Below, piece by piece: positions 9,201 through 19,039 of a DNA stretch of 64,000 nucleotides. The stretch lies in NCBI GenBank assembly GCA_907165065.1, contig OU015534.1:16127686-16191685 (forward strand), in the 5' to 3' direction. The translations under genes and the position numbers were made by a program. Origin of the DNA: Caprimulgus europaeus. Its lineage: Eukaryota > Chordata > Aves > Caprimulgiformes > Caprimulgidae. Numbering within the stretch: the first letter of the stretch is position 1; every line of letters starts with the position of its first letter. Below the pieces are notes generated by a model. It worked only from the letters and a program-made list of their open reading frames with translations, was not told the DNA's origin and searched no databases.

Positions 9201-11953
9201 GTGCCACTCTGTTTGCAAAATGCCTCATGACTCCAAGGCACTCATCTTGTTACAGACTATCTTATAGAATAGATAAGTACATACTTCCACTAATTTAACA
9301 CTGCACTGTAAATAAAAAACTACATACATCAGTTCTAAGTGTACTACCATAGCATAAAGCAACTGAAAACATTTAAAAAAAAAAAGTTGGAAAAAGTATA
9401 ATCTTTAAAGGGATTTTCATTTGTTAAGAAAATAAGAGAGCAATAAGGCTGCCTTTTTGCTGCGGTGAACAACAAACCAAAAAGACCAGAACAGAAATGT
9501 GTGTAACTGTTGGAATTTTGACCATTTATATGTTTTTTTTGTCAAATATCTTTCAGCAAAGCAGCATTTTTTAGCTGTTTCCGATTATCTTGGAGTACTG
9601 CACGTTTTGGAAATCTGTCAGACACTAAGTGACCCTTCACAGAATGAGGTTGGTAAGAATTTTTATTAATATCTGTGACATTTTATCCTGAAACCTTCAG
9701 TACAGAAACAGGCCTGCCTGGAAAAACTTGCCTTCAAATATCTGGCAATTAATTTGAGATCAGTAGGGCCACACACTTCCAAAGATCACCTGCAGCAAAG
9801 CTGGCTTTGAACAGGGCACAGACAGAAGGCACCTAAAGGAAACCTGGGTGACAGCTGGCAGAATTCCACTGCTCCAACCTGGATATATGAAAATGTAGTA
9901 GAATTCATATTTTTTGCCACATGCATAAAATGACACCTGCTTTCATGCATTAAAACACTGCTATATAGTGCACAGTAATGAAAATATACTGAGTTTTTCT
10001 TTCTTTACAATTTCTTGTCCACATCTGCATCGATTACTTTCCTTTAAATCTGATACTTTGATTTACAGGTCTCTGTCTGGTTCTAGCTTAGTTAAAGCAC
10101 GTTGTCCAAACTGTTACGAACACAACCACTCATTCATTCTCTTTTGACATAAGGACTATCTGTACCAAAGGGCCATGGGAACAGTGGAAACTGTTCTCAT
10201 TTTCTTTATTTCCACATCATTTTCAGTTGTTCTTTTCCCTCACCTCCCAGCCAAAGATCAAGCTAGTGTTTTCATCTCATACAGTCTAGCAGTCTTGCCT
10301 GCTACCTAGTCTGTTACTTTTACATCACAAAAATCTTCTTCCCATCCTATCCCAGATTTAAGTTAAGTTTATATATGCTTTCAAATAGTTTATAAACATC
10401 CCATAAAGGTTTACTGCATGCAGAGCTACCGTACGTAGCAACAACAGGTCAGCAGCCTCATTTTAGTAGAAGTAACTTATCCAAAGCAAGGTCGGAGCTA
10501 AATGCTATAACAAAGAAACACATTGCTTCTGCCCAATTAAGTGTGCTTTAGAACTACACTATTTAGGGCACACAATTATTAACCCATAAACCATCACTAA
10601 TATTTAGATCACATTTATTCTAACTGAAGTATTCACTGAAAAATACTACGTTGTTGAAGAGACTAGTGAAAAGTAAAACAAAGAATCACAGATAAATGCA
10701 TAGTGTGCAGTTGGGTCAGTGTAGATTTGGACTGAATACTGAAGTGTGGTATTTTATGGTTTCTTTGTGCCTGCAGTTGGGTCAGTGAGGATTTGGACTG
10801 ATTTAGTGACATCACTAACCTAAAACTGGTTTAGTTATTTCAGTGCAGGTTCCTGAAGGATGATCTAACTCAGAGTCAGTGTAATAAAAAAATTATTTAG
10901 CCACACACATTTGTATCCCAAATCAGTTGGTTTCTATCCACATATTTATATTGTTTTGCTGCACATTATTTGGATAAATAGAGATTTCTATAATTCCAAT
11001 GTAGATGAACTAATAATACCATTCAGATAATCAGCAAGAATTCTGTGTCTTTGGGTGTGTAATGACCCTTGTCTGTCATTGTGTTAATAGCATGCCAATG
11101 TACTTGATTATTTTGAAAGAGAAGTCAAATATCTGAAGTACTGTGAGCAAGAGTTTCAAGACTATGAAGAGTTGCAAGCCAAAACAGAACTGAAATGGAG
11201 CTGGAGGCACAGAGGGACAAAACAGTACGTTAGACTTGGAGCTAAGAAAACTTTCTTTGGTTTTTTGGGGTCTTCAAAACGTACCTGTTTCGCTAGGCAG
11301 GATTTCCCATAGTATTTTCAAAAATCAGGACAGACAATCAGAATAGCTTAGCAGCTTCTTATTTCATATTTACAATTCTTAGGAGTGGAATAGATAGTTC
11401 TATTTCATGTGAGTTCAGCTCTTGGTCAAGTAAAACTCCTGCAAGAGCATAAGAGCCTGTGGACATTTAACAACTATGAATTTGCTTTTCTTTATATGTC
11501 AGCTGCTCTTTCAAAAAGTTACATTTTGGCAACTTCCCTATAAATGTTTCTCCTTCAAGAAAGGAGAGACTCCAGCCTTCCATTCTCTATTCACGTGAGG
11601 GCTTTGCCTATCCATCTTTGGTAAATGGTTTAACTAAACCAGCTAATGAACCAAGGAAGTGACAATTCAGTTAATGTAGCCCTAGGTGATACCTGTTTTC
11701 GTTAATTTATGATAACACTGATACTATCCACTGGAAAGCAATGGGGTCACACACAGGTTTCAAAGCTTAACAGTGCATTATTGCCTGATATGAGTTTTTC
11801 TTTCAGAGTATGACTAGTCTACAGAAAACAAAAGAAGAGATGGAGGAGCAAAAAAATGCAGACTGTACTGTGTTTCTGGACCTGGAGAAGCAGGTACTAA
11901 TGGATTTCAGTCTAGTAAATGGACAAGAGATAATTTCCTCATCAGATGCTTAG
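104..11953 (+). CDS. DNAI3: DNAI3 (WDR63), dynein axonemal intermediate chain 3, 3' part of the gene, 15 exons
   Basis: DNAI3 is a WD40 intermediate chain of the ciliary inner dynein arm and acts in motile axonemes. I place exons at 104-294, 1249-1373, 1471-1560, 1977-2066, 2765-2893, 4639-4712, 6091-6229, 6904-6991, 7292-7422, 7686-7749, 8161-8291, 8984-9176, 9557-9648, 11091-11224 and 11807-11953. All have AG/GT borders and phases agree from exon to exon until the fourteenth. About 604 codons are visible. The human protein is about 890 residues from memory, so roughly the first 290 residues lie upstream of the window. WD-type blade ends can be read, such as GGCINGQVVLWDIS, SPDRSVLFWDIP and DDGNIDIWDLL, followed by a charged C-terminal tail. 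The ATG at 105 is internal to the protein, because the family continues upstream of it. Exon 14 carries an apparent 1-nt frameshift, described separately. Identification rests on remembered family sequence and not on a search. Confidence 0.93.
1057..1145. repeat. G/T low-complexity tract
   Basis: The tract consists of long T runs broken by GGTT and GGGG groups. On the minus strand it reads as an A-rich tract with CC and CCCC blocks. It lies in a DNAI3 intron. Confidence 0.85.
1249..1373 (+). CDS. DNAI3: DNAI3 exon 2 of window
   Basis: The acceptor is TCTCTCAATCAG and the donor is CCTCAG|GTATTT. It encodes IIAVSAREQLSHEEQ and SVILFWSLFDPIHPQ, a WD-type segment ending in phase 0. Confidence 0.92.
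1471..1560 (+). CDS. DNAI3: DNAI3 exon 3 of window
   Basis: The acceptor is TTCTTTATAG and the donor is GGACAG|GTGTTA. Its 30 codons read LMLECPKDIYCFQFSPRDPN and then GGCINGQ, a conserved blade of the WD40 propeller. Confidence 0.93.
1977..2066 (+). CDS. DNAI3: DNAI3 exon 4 of window
   Basis: The acceptor is TTTATTGTAG and the donor is AATAAG|GTGAAT. It encodes VVLWDISQHEEKLQNAK, which completes the WD dipeptide of the blade begun in the preceding exon. It is in phase 0 at both ends. Confidence 0.92.
2582..2617. repeat. poly-T/poly-C tract in DNAI3 intron
   Basis: Two long T runs separated by CC are followed by a short C run. The tract is upstream of the exon at 2765 but too far away to be its polypyrimidine tract. 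Confidence 0.85.
2765..2893 (+). CDS. DNAI3: DNAI3 exon 5 of window
   Basis: The acceptor is AACATTTCTAG and the donor is TCTGAG|GTGAGT. Its 43 codons include VRYCVVSSIQYSHKKAVTD and MHWLPD. It is in phase 0 at both ends. Confidence 0.93.
4639..4712 (+). CDS. DNAI3: DNAI3 exon 6 of window
   Basis: The acceptor is GTTATTTTTAG and the donor is GATCG|GTATAT. It encodes DNRMGATFENRDEIRVQL followed by VTCSPD, and ends two bases into an Arg codon that the next exon completes. Confidence 0.9.
6091..6229 (+). CDS. DNAI3: DNAI3 exon 7 of window
   Basis: The acceptor is AATCATTTTGCAG and the donor is ATAAAG|GTACAG. It encodes SVLFWDIPATEKPLHEK and, near its end, FKHLDVRWKPLIK. Together with the previous exon it makes the blade with the SPDRSVLFWD motif. 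Confidence 0.93.
6904..6991 (+). CDS. DNAI3: DNAI3 exon 8 of window
   Basis: The acceptor is TTTTTCTGAACAG and the donor is CCCCAG|GTAATA. It encodes INLCESDTKTEHGPVRISL and LYYHYKTP, and ends with one base that joins the next exon as Glu. Confidence 0.9.
7292..7422 (+). CDS. DNAI3: DNAI3 exon 9 of window
   Basis: The acceptor is CTGTTTCCCAG and the donor is ACTGAG|GTAAGT, a consensus donor. It ends with STDFLVGTE, the strand that opens the next WD blade. The middle of this exon is poorly conserved relative to what I recall of the mammalian protein. Open frames on the opposite strand here are shadows. Confidence 0.88.
7686..7749 (+). CDS. DNAI3: DNAI3 exon 10 of window
   Basis: The acceptor is TTGGCATCACAG and the donor is CAGTTA|GTAAGT. 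It encodes DGEIVYSNWKMEIDSD, the conserved 'EGEVIYTDWKME'-like strand of the family, and ends in phase 1. Confidence 0.92.
8161..8291 (+). CDS. DNAI3: DNAI3 exon 11 of window
   Basis: The acceptor is TTCCATTAG and the donor is GTTACA|GTAAGT. It encodes INTLQRSPFFKDIILSIGG and FAIWKEGVT, a clear WD blade in the correct phase with both neighbours. Confidence 0.94.
8984..9176 (+). CDS. DNAI3: DNAI3 exon 12 of window
   Basis: The acceptor CAAACAAATTGAG has a weak tract, but it gives the conserved junction GVT|NGPILQS. The donor is CTCAT|GTAAGT. It encodes AGHWSLTRPGVFFIGRDDGN and IDIWDLLRKTYEP, the best-conserved blade of this protein. Confidence 0.93.
9557..9648 (+). CDS. DNAI3: DNAI3 exon 13 of window
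   Basis: The acceptor is AAATATCTTTCAG. It encodes AKQHFLAVSDYLGVLHVLEI, the last blade. Phase and homology require the donor AATGAG|GTTGGT. A better-looking donor, GTTG|GTAAGA, sits 4 nt downstream, but it would bring a stop codon early in the next exon. Confidence 0.88.
9649..11090 (+). other. DNAI3 intron before the penultimate exon
   Basis: This 1.4 kb AT-rich intron contains no coding signal I can recognise. It holds a near-perfect 29-bp direct repeat at 10707-10735 and 10773-10801. The other long DNAI3 introns (295-1248, 2894-4638 and 4713-6090) show only low-complexity tracts. Confidence 0.6.
10707..10801. repeat. two-copy direct repeat in a DNAI3 intron, period 66 bp
   Basis: Copies at 10707-10735 and 10773-10801 share GCAGTTGGGTCAGTG followed by ATTTGGACTGA, with about two mismatches between them. 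The 37 bases separating the copies are not repeated. Confidence 0.8.
11091..11224 (+). CDS. DNAI3: DNAI3 exon 14 of window (penultimate), with apparent 1-nt frameshift
   Basis: The acceptor is GTGTTAATAG and the donor is AAACA|GTACGT. The first part reads DYFEREVKYLKYCEQ in the frame set by exon 13. The 3' part matches the family (TEMELEAQRDKT) only in another frame, the one that enters the last exon in phase 0 after a normal TTTCAG acceptor. The exon is 134 nt, where 135 would keep phase 0 at both ends. The frame switch must lie after the TGA at 11164-11166 (in the second frame) and before about 11195. The A-run at 11181-11184 is a likely spot for a lost base. Confidence 0.8.
11807..11953 (+). 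CDS. DNAI3: DNAI3 last coding exon
   Basis: The acceptor is GAGTTTTTCTTTCAG and the stop is TAG at 11951-11953. In phase 0 it reads SMTSLQKTKEEMEEQKN and FLDLEKQVLMDFSL, which matches the charged C-terminal tail of the family. If read as sequenced from exon 14 through this acceptor, a TGA falls almost at once. An AG two bases downstream (exon start 11809) would restore the open frame. Confidence 0.85.
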   Translation, partial: SMTSLQKTKEEMEEQKNADCTVFLDLEKQVLMDFSLVNGQEIISSSDA

Positions 11954-12030
11954 AGCCCATTATCACCTTTAGAACCAGCAACCTTTTTATTTCAGGACCT
12001 CTATTTCAGCAGAACATTTTTAGCCTCAGA

Positions 12031-12036
12031 AATAAA
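12031..12036 (+). terminator. DNAI3: polyadenylation signal AATAAA of DNAI3
   Basis: A canonical AATAAA lies 77 bases after the DNAI3 stop codon. This implies a very short 3' UTR. Transcript ends are inferred and not seen. Confidence 0.65.
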
Positions 12037-12054
12037 GTACCTTGCAGTTAAAGA

Positions 12055-15000
12055 TTATTGTTTCATTAGCTTTATCTATTTGTTTACTCACAATGTGGTT
12101 TCAGAGCAACTGTTTCGAGCACACTTCCCCACATGGAAGTGTGGAGGCATGCCAGCACACAGGCACCTCAGGTGACCACAACAGTCACAGTAACACAGGA
12201 GATGGAAGCAACGATTCCTCATGCAAAGGCTCCACTCTCACCTCAGGGACTCAAAGATCAACACCAGACCTTGAATTGCTCTTATAAATCAATAAGCCAT
12301 TGCAGCTCATGAAGCATAGGAACAAAGCTAATTTTTACACTAAAGATGATTTCATCATTAGCTAGTTTTACTCTACCCACTACAACTTTCACAAGCAATT
12401 GTTTCCCCAAACAGCACGTGCAGTCACCTGATTACAGCAGGGAAGAGAGGTGGCCATCACTGCTCGAGGAGGATCTATCCCAAGAAGATTACCACAAAGC
12501 TCAAAAGGTGTCGTATAATGCTCCTGCTTATGCAGTCAGCATCAGTGCTCCCTCAACAACAGCAGCCTGGTTCTGTTCCCTTAAATGCAGCTACAACAAA
12601 TATTCACCACACTGTAAAGTCTCCTATTTATTACTTACTACACTCAAATGACACCTTCAGCACCTCTGCTGAATCCCTACACTGATACAGTAGGAGAGGG
12701 CCATAAGAATTACTTTACAGATTTCAGGGGCTGTTGAGCCAAAAGCAGAGATCTGACCACACTACCCATAAGCCCTTCAAGCTTTTCAGGCTGAACCACC
12801 TTTACTTGCCATCATCAGATAAGAAAATGATTGTTACTTAAGCCTGGCAAATGCTTACAAACAGAAAACCAAAGCTATTAGAATATATTGTTCCCTGGAA
12901 GAAATCAGTATTACTTAGAACAAACAGCTTTTACCAAGCACACCGTGGCTGTCAGGTGGGCACATTTCTGTCAAAAGACAACTACTCTTGAAAGAGATCA
13001 AATGGTGTTATACAGAAGTTTTAATACTTAGCAGTGTAAATGAGTAACAGCTCATGAATATTAATGTTCATCCTCCACCCACAGAGAGGACTCCTTCGTA
13101 AGGAGTGCTCTGCTGCTTGCTGGGTTTCAATAGCCAGGTCAGACACCGCGTAACTGAGCAGAGCCTGTCAAGCGGAAATTAAATCTACCAGAGGACAGAT
13201 TAAACTCTATACGGGTGAGTTCACTCTTTCCATGACTCACCAAACTGTTTGAGGGTCACAGAACCCTGTCAAACAAATGTCCACATGGTCACAGTAGACA
13301 CTAAAGCACAAAAGACGACTGACACACGGAGGATTTGCAAAGAGGATCTTTGGCCAAAAGTCAATGCCCAGCCCCAGTGCTCTGCTTCATTAGAGCAAAG
13401 CATAGCCAAATATGAAACAGGAGCAGCGTGAGCCTCCTACATCCCGAAATAAACACTGCAAATTGGCTTTAGGTAGTGTCAAAAACATCAGTTTTCTAGG
13501 GCCAGGATCTCCCCATCATGTACTTTCACTGCTTTAACTAACTCTGCTCAGGTTTAAGATAGGTTTGATGCCAGTGGATAGAACTTAGTTTGAAAAAGTT
13601 TCTTTTGTTTATTATTTTGAAGCTTAAATATTATAGTAATATTCCTTGTCCCTCATATAAACTACCTCTCAATTAAACCCAAGAAAAACTCAACAAACAC
13701 ATCCCTACCACCTGCAGCACAGTGCTTGCAGTCAGAGCTCAAACAGGAAGAGAACACAGCTCCTCTGCTGAATCAACATTTAACAATCTGCTCCATACTG
13801 ATATGTAAATATCCCACGACTGACTAATTAAAAGTTCAGCGCCCTGTTATCAGGCCTGGACTTCATTAGAACAACATCTCAGATCATGTTCCATAGATTT
13901 TTGATTAACAGGGCTGCAAACTACATATATGTTAAAGTCAACCATACGGTCACAACTTACCTGCCATCTCCCCTCCACAGCAGCTCTGTAACTACAACCG
14001 AGACGGTAGAACAACGTGAGCCTTGTTCCCCACCACAGAGGCACTCCAGAGTGTTGATTAAGAAAATATTCCAGAAGACAGATGGGTTTCAGCTGGGTTT
14101 TTCTAACAGTGAGGACAAGGAGGCAGTGGATTAGGGCTCTGCCAAACAGGCCCCATCCCTCCCAAAGAGCAAAGCAGTCTGGGGAGTGGCAGGAATTCCC
14201 CAGTGGAAATGGAGTCCAGAGAGCCATTTTGCTCCTCATCTCTGTTCCCAACCACCACCAGAGACATGAGATTATATACCCCATCATGGTCTTCCATCCT
14301 CTCTAATACAATCCTGGATGCTCAAATACCTGCAGGGACAGCTTTGCATTATCTCATGGCAGACTGTTCCACAGGTTGATTTTACCTAACAAATTAGAGA
14401 GTTTCCTGCATGGCTCTGAAAAAGTAAAACAATGAAACCAGTTAACTCATTGTGTAGGATGACATTTTAAAACGAATGCATCATAGTGACACTGAAATGT
14501 AACACCAATCTTCTCCCACCTCAAATAACCTTCTTTCAGCTGTTGCTATCTCTATCTATCATAATTTGAGATGAAGACCAATTTCAAAAGGCATTTTTTG
14601 CTGTTAAGAAAACCCTATACCTTGGGATGGGGAGGAAGGTGAAGGGTTAAGAGCTGGCAGCAGAAATACCAGATGTGTGTCTGGCTTATCAGATTTATAG
14701 ATTTATTCTGTAAAAACCCTGGATATCTACTTTTATTGGGGATGCTTCCCTCTATTTTTAGAACACAGCTGAATAGCTGCAGCTACATTTCTTGCCTGGT
14801 ACATTAATAAATATCCACATACATTATGCATTTGGGAAAGACAAACCTAAAGACCTGAAGTTCCTGAGGATGGAAGTTCCAGCAGCGTAAACCAGCCCAA
14901 GGGCATGCTGCCACCCCCTCTACTCCACATCCCACACAATCCCTACCCTTCTCTGACACACTCCTGTAATAAGACAGTTTGGGAAGCTGAAAAGGAGAGA

Positions 15001-16550
15001 GAAGCAATTCAATATCAGCCACCCAGCCCAAGCATTTGGACAATCCTTTTTAAACAACCAGAAATGGATTAAAACTCTACGGATGGGCTTACTCCATTCC
15101 TGAACTCACCTTAAGGTTATTATATCCTTAGCATTTGGCTGCAGAGTTGCACAGACCTATGGATGTGTTTCTGCTTTTCCCTGGAGACTACAAACCATGA
15201 TTCTTGGTTGCTACCCAGGCCAGCACATGGCCAGCAGCAGCCTCAAAATGCCAGAAAAGCCCATTCTTTGGTATACAATTTGTACGTGATTCTAGTGCAA
15301 GTCTCGGAACTGTTTCTGTAAGAGCATCTGCATCCATTTTCTTTACCTGGGAAGAGGAGGTCACACCTGAAGGAAGTGCATACACTCCAGAGAAGAGACA
15401 TCAGCTCTCTGACAAAACTGTGGGCTCTTCCCTCTGTGCTTAACCTCGTCCAGCAGTGGTAAGAGGGGCTCCCTTACCACTCTCTCTCTGCCGGGGCAGC
15501 AGAACAAGTTACACCAAGCAGCCAACAACAGGAGTCAGTACAGTAAGAGAAGCTCCTGGCGGTGCCCACAGTGCTCGACAGCAGCTCTACCCTGCAAAGC
15601 CCACACAGCCCAAGGTTGCTCTTCTGTATTAAAAAAAAAATAACATTCATTACTATTTTAGTAGAAGCTTTAAATCTCCCAGTTTAGTGTTTCTAGATTA
15701 GGCTAATTCCCAAACTAATCCTCTTCCTTAAGGATCAGTAATAATCCTCAGAAGAATGCAACTTGACCAGATTATATAAATAATTATACAAAATATAATA
15801 ATATCTCTAAGAATATCTATAAGAGATAACATATAACAAAAATACCACTAGGGAAATGTCTCATTAAAGGATGATTCCTAAAATACAAACCATGTTAATC
15901 TAGTTTAACTAGATCAAAAGCAAATGTTTCATTTTAATAACAGCAATACTTTACTATATTTTAATTAACTAATTAGATTAACATTAATACAGTTTATCTA
16001 CTCATTAATGTCCTCTGTTGTAAGGTTAAAATATCAGAGCTGACAAAGCAGCACAGTGCTGCGCTGAGTTACAGAACCTTCCTGTAGAAGAAGTTTACAC
16101 TTCTTCAAAAGGTGCTCATTTACATCATCTACGTTATTATAAACAATGAAAACTTAATATACCACTTATCAAATAACTCTAAATGCAAACATCTTTCAGC
16201 TAGTGCTCATACATCTACACACCCAGTGCAGAAGCCAAGCCATGTTCAAAAGCATCGGCATCCTGCAATAAAAGAAGAAGTGCAGCCACAACACTGGTTT
16301 GTCAATTTCCTTTGAGCATTATATTCCTGCTGGATTTAAATTGAGTAGTGTTTGGTTTGGCTTTTTCTTTAATTATGTAACTGAAATGCCAGGTCAGTCT
16401 AGAAAAGACAACAGAACAAAACATCTTCTGAAAAGCCAAATGTCTTTATAGACCGAATTCATGTGTGCAGCCAGTACAAATGTACAGCACCAGCTCAGAC
16501 AGGTTTGAATAATCACTAACTAGGCTTAGTCAAATTTTGTACTTAATTCA
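12055..16550. other. intergenic region between convergent DNAI3 and SYDE2 3' ends
   Basis: I see no exon, RNA gene or recognisable transposon here. Open frames are short and show no family resemblance. The last kilobase is strongly AT-rich (15.65-16.05 kb). The exact limits depend on the true 3' ends of the two genes. Confidence 0.6.
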
Positions 16551-17342
16551 AATTTTATTTAGAATTTAAATTTTGAGTTTAAAAAGTATGCACATTCTGT
16601 AGGTATAAAAGTTTAAAAAAATACATTGATTTATTGATAAATGCTTCAGGTTAAATTTACATTTTCATACAGTATCATCATATTGCAGTAATTGTTTTTC
16701 ATCTTTTAACACTTATAAAAAATAAATTAATGAGATTGGATAAACCATTCAAAACCATGCTAAAATAATCCTTAGAAAAGAGGGGTGAAGTTTGCCATAG
16801 CAATTCTTAATTCCTTGCTACTGTAAATAACTCACTCTTTAATTACACAATATGAGGAAGTATGGGTTAACAGAAAGCACTTACCCACAGGGTGAACAGA
16901 AAGCCATGGCAGGATGCCAACATGGTACCAAAAAGACAAAGAGAATTAAGTTCTACCCTGCCAGCTGACAGCAACTCCATGCCTGACCTCTCAAAACACA
17001 TAACCCTCTCATCCCCCCCTGCCTAAATCCCCTCTTCCCCACTGGGGGTGACCTGTGAAGGACAGGGAATGACTCTGTAGCTCCTTTTGGTTAGAGGGAC
17101 CATCTAAAAATCTGTATGCAATTTGGTAACTATTTTTAATTAAGCCAAGAATGTGTTTCCTTAACATGAAGTGTTTAATTGCTCACCATAAATGACTAAA
17201 GATAAAAGATGATCTAGGAAACTGGTGACAGCTGAATCTAGTAAGGTCACAGTGAACTGCAATCCCACCCAAACTCCTCAAGAGTAACATCACCCAACCC
17301 ATTCAACCTCATGTAACAACTCAGGTTTCCATTTTCAGGAGA

Positions 17343-17362
17343 TTTTTTTTTTTTTTTTTTTT
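17343..17362. repeat. T(20) homopolymer
   Basis: An uninterrupted run of 20 T on the plus strand reads as a poly-A stretch on the strand that SYDE2 uses. No retroposon body is recognisable beside it. Confidence 0.9.
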
Positions 17363-17691
17363 AAAAGAAAAAAGTAACTGCCTTTGTGCAGAATTTGACT
17401 CTTGCACCTCCAGAGCCACTCCCGTCAGAGAGAGCTCAACCACATCTAACTACTAGCAGCCAGACAAAAGGTACCTCAACAAAAATATGTAAAACTCTGG
17501 AGAGAAAGAAAAAAAACAAAAGGTATTGAAACATCAAGAATAAAGTAACAGCTTACAAGGACAAACCAGAAGTATTTCTTGAAAAGTAAATACCTTCCAG
17601 ACCTTATTTATACATGAAAAAAACCTGGCGGGTGGGGGGGTGCCAACAGGATCATACACACACAAAAAAAGGAAAAAAACTGAGAAAGGGC

Positions 17692-17722
17692 TGTGGGTGT
17701 GTGAGTGTGAGAGAGAGAGAGC
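17692..17722. repeat. GT/GA microsatellite
   Basis: GTGTGTGAGTGTGAGAG passes into GAGAGAGAG. It is an imperfect dinucleotide repeat in the presumed SYDE2 3' UTR. Confidence 0.85.
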
Positions 17723-18536
17723 CAACACCTGCGAACCAATGCCCCTGTAACACACAAGGTTATTTATATTAATCATTCACCTGCCTCCTCTCTGGCCACA
17801 TTTCTGTGCATAAATCAAATGCTGTTACCCAAGGGGTAACTTCATCCTGGCACCACTGAACATGTCTTCCTAGAAACAGACATTTCCTAATTCTGAGAGA
17901 CCTTTCCTTTCCAAAGGTGGCTACAGCCACATGCACATTTATACATAGATATATACAAACAAGGTTAGAAAAATATTTAATTTTTTGCTTGTTTAAATAA
18001 TTATTGAAAAGTGTTAATACAGGAATACATTAATATTTGTACAATTAAAACTTTATATATAAATACTATATATATATAAAGCATTTTTCATAGCAGCTGT
18101 TGCATATATAGTAAAACAAGTCTATCTGAAGTCCATGCTGCAAAACTCAGGCTAAGCAGCGTTCATCCTCTTCTGAGAGGAACATCTGTACCGGAGCGAG
18201 GGTTTCGGGAGGGAGAAGTTCTGCTGCCGCTGACAGCAGAGACGTTGCTTTATCTTCTGCCAGGTACTGCCCAGACTGCCCAAGTGCACACTACTTTTAG
18301 GGAGAGACGCCACTATGTGGAATCGCCTCACAGTGTCTCCCACACCAGAATCAGGCCAATACCTTCTTCTATACAAAAAAGCAGAAATGTAACAGAATGG
18401 CTTAAAATTCGTTAATGCAAGGTGGGCCACAGCCTCACCCCAAGGTGTTCACAGGCACCATCGCTGCTCATACAGCTGCGGGAAGCCCAGTGAGCGGTGT
18501 GGAGGCACTAGGAGGTGTCGTCATGCAGGACAGGAT

Positions 18537-19039
18537 TTAATAACTCATATTTAGCTTGTTTTTGTTGAGTTCCCTTTCCAGGTTTCCTATTAGAGTATCA
18601 ATACTTTCCTGCAGGTCTTTCAGGTTAGCTCTGTGATCCACTGCAGAGTCTATTGCTTGCATTGTCAAATAGCTCTGAAACGCGTCCTCCCTGGGGATGG
18701 GCTGCGGGCGTCTGACCGGAGGATCTGACTCCTCGGCTTTGCTACTGTCATCCCCGCTCTCTGTGTCTTCTGAAGGGACGTCATCATAGTCTGCTTCACT
18801 CAGGCAGTCTTTTGGGTTTAAGAAGTAGTTCTCCCCACAACTACTCCAGTCTCCAGCGTAGCGGTTGCTTGACGGGCTGTCTAGACCTGCTGGCCTTGGT
18901 CTGAGTACCCCAGACATCTCGGTGCCACTCAGATTCAGCATCTGGGGTCTCTGCCTCTTGGGCCTCAGGTAATTCAGGGAGGATGGGTGCTCAGGAAATG
19001 CATTCAGATGTGCTGGCTCTTTGGCAGGCAAGTGACGTA
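18537..19039 (-). CDS. SYDE2: SYDE2 exon 7, C-terminal tail and stop
   Basis: The acceptor is CTCTCTTCTAG and the stop is TAA at 18539-18537. It encodes residues 829-995. The tail has a conserved patch ([20 protein letters not shown]), an acidic stretch ([15 protein letters not shown]), and a final heptad-like segment, [20 protein letters not shown], ending NKNKLNMSY. Confidence 0.95.

Larger units (their letters stand above)
16554..18536 (-). other. SYDE2: probable 3' UTR of SYDE2
   Basis: The TAA stop is at 18537-18539 on the minus strand. Downstream on that strand, the first AATAAA is at 16630-16635 and another is at 16554-16559. An ATTAAA at 17976-17981 could end a shorter form. The tract contains a 20-T run at 17343-17362, a GT/GA simple repeat at 17692-17722 and an AT hairpin at 18051-18081. 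The extent is inferred from signals only. Confidence 0.5.
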
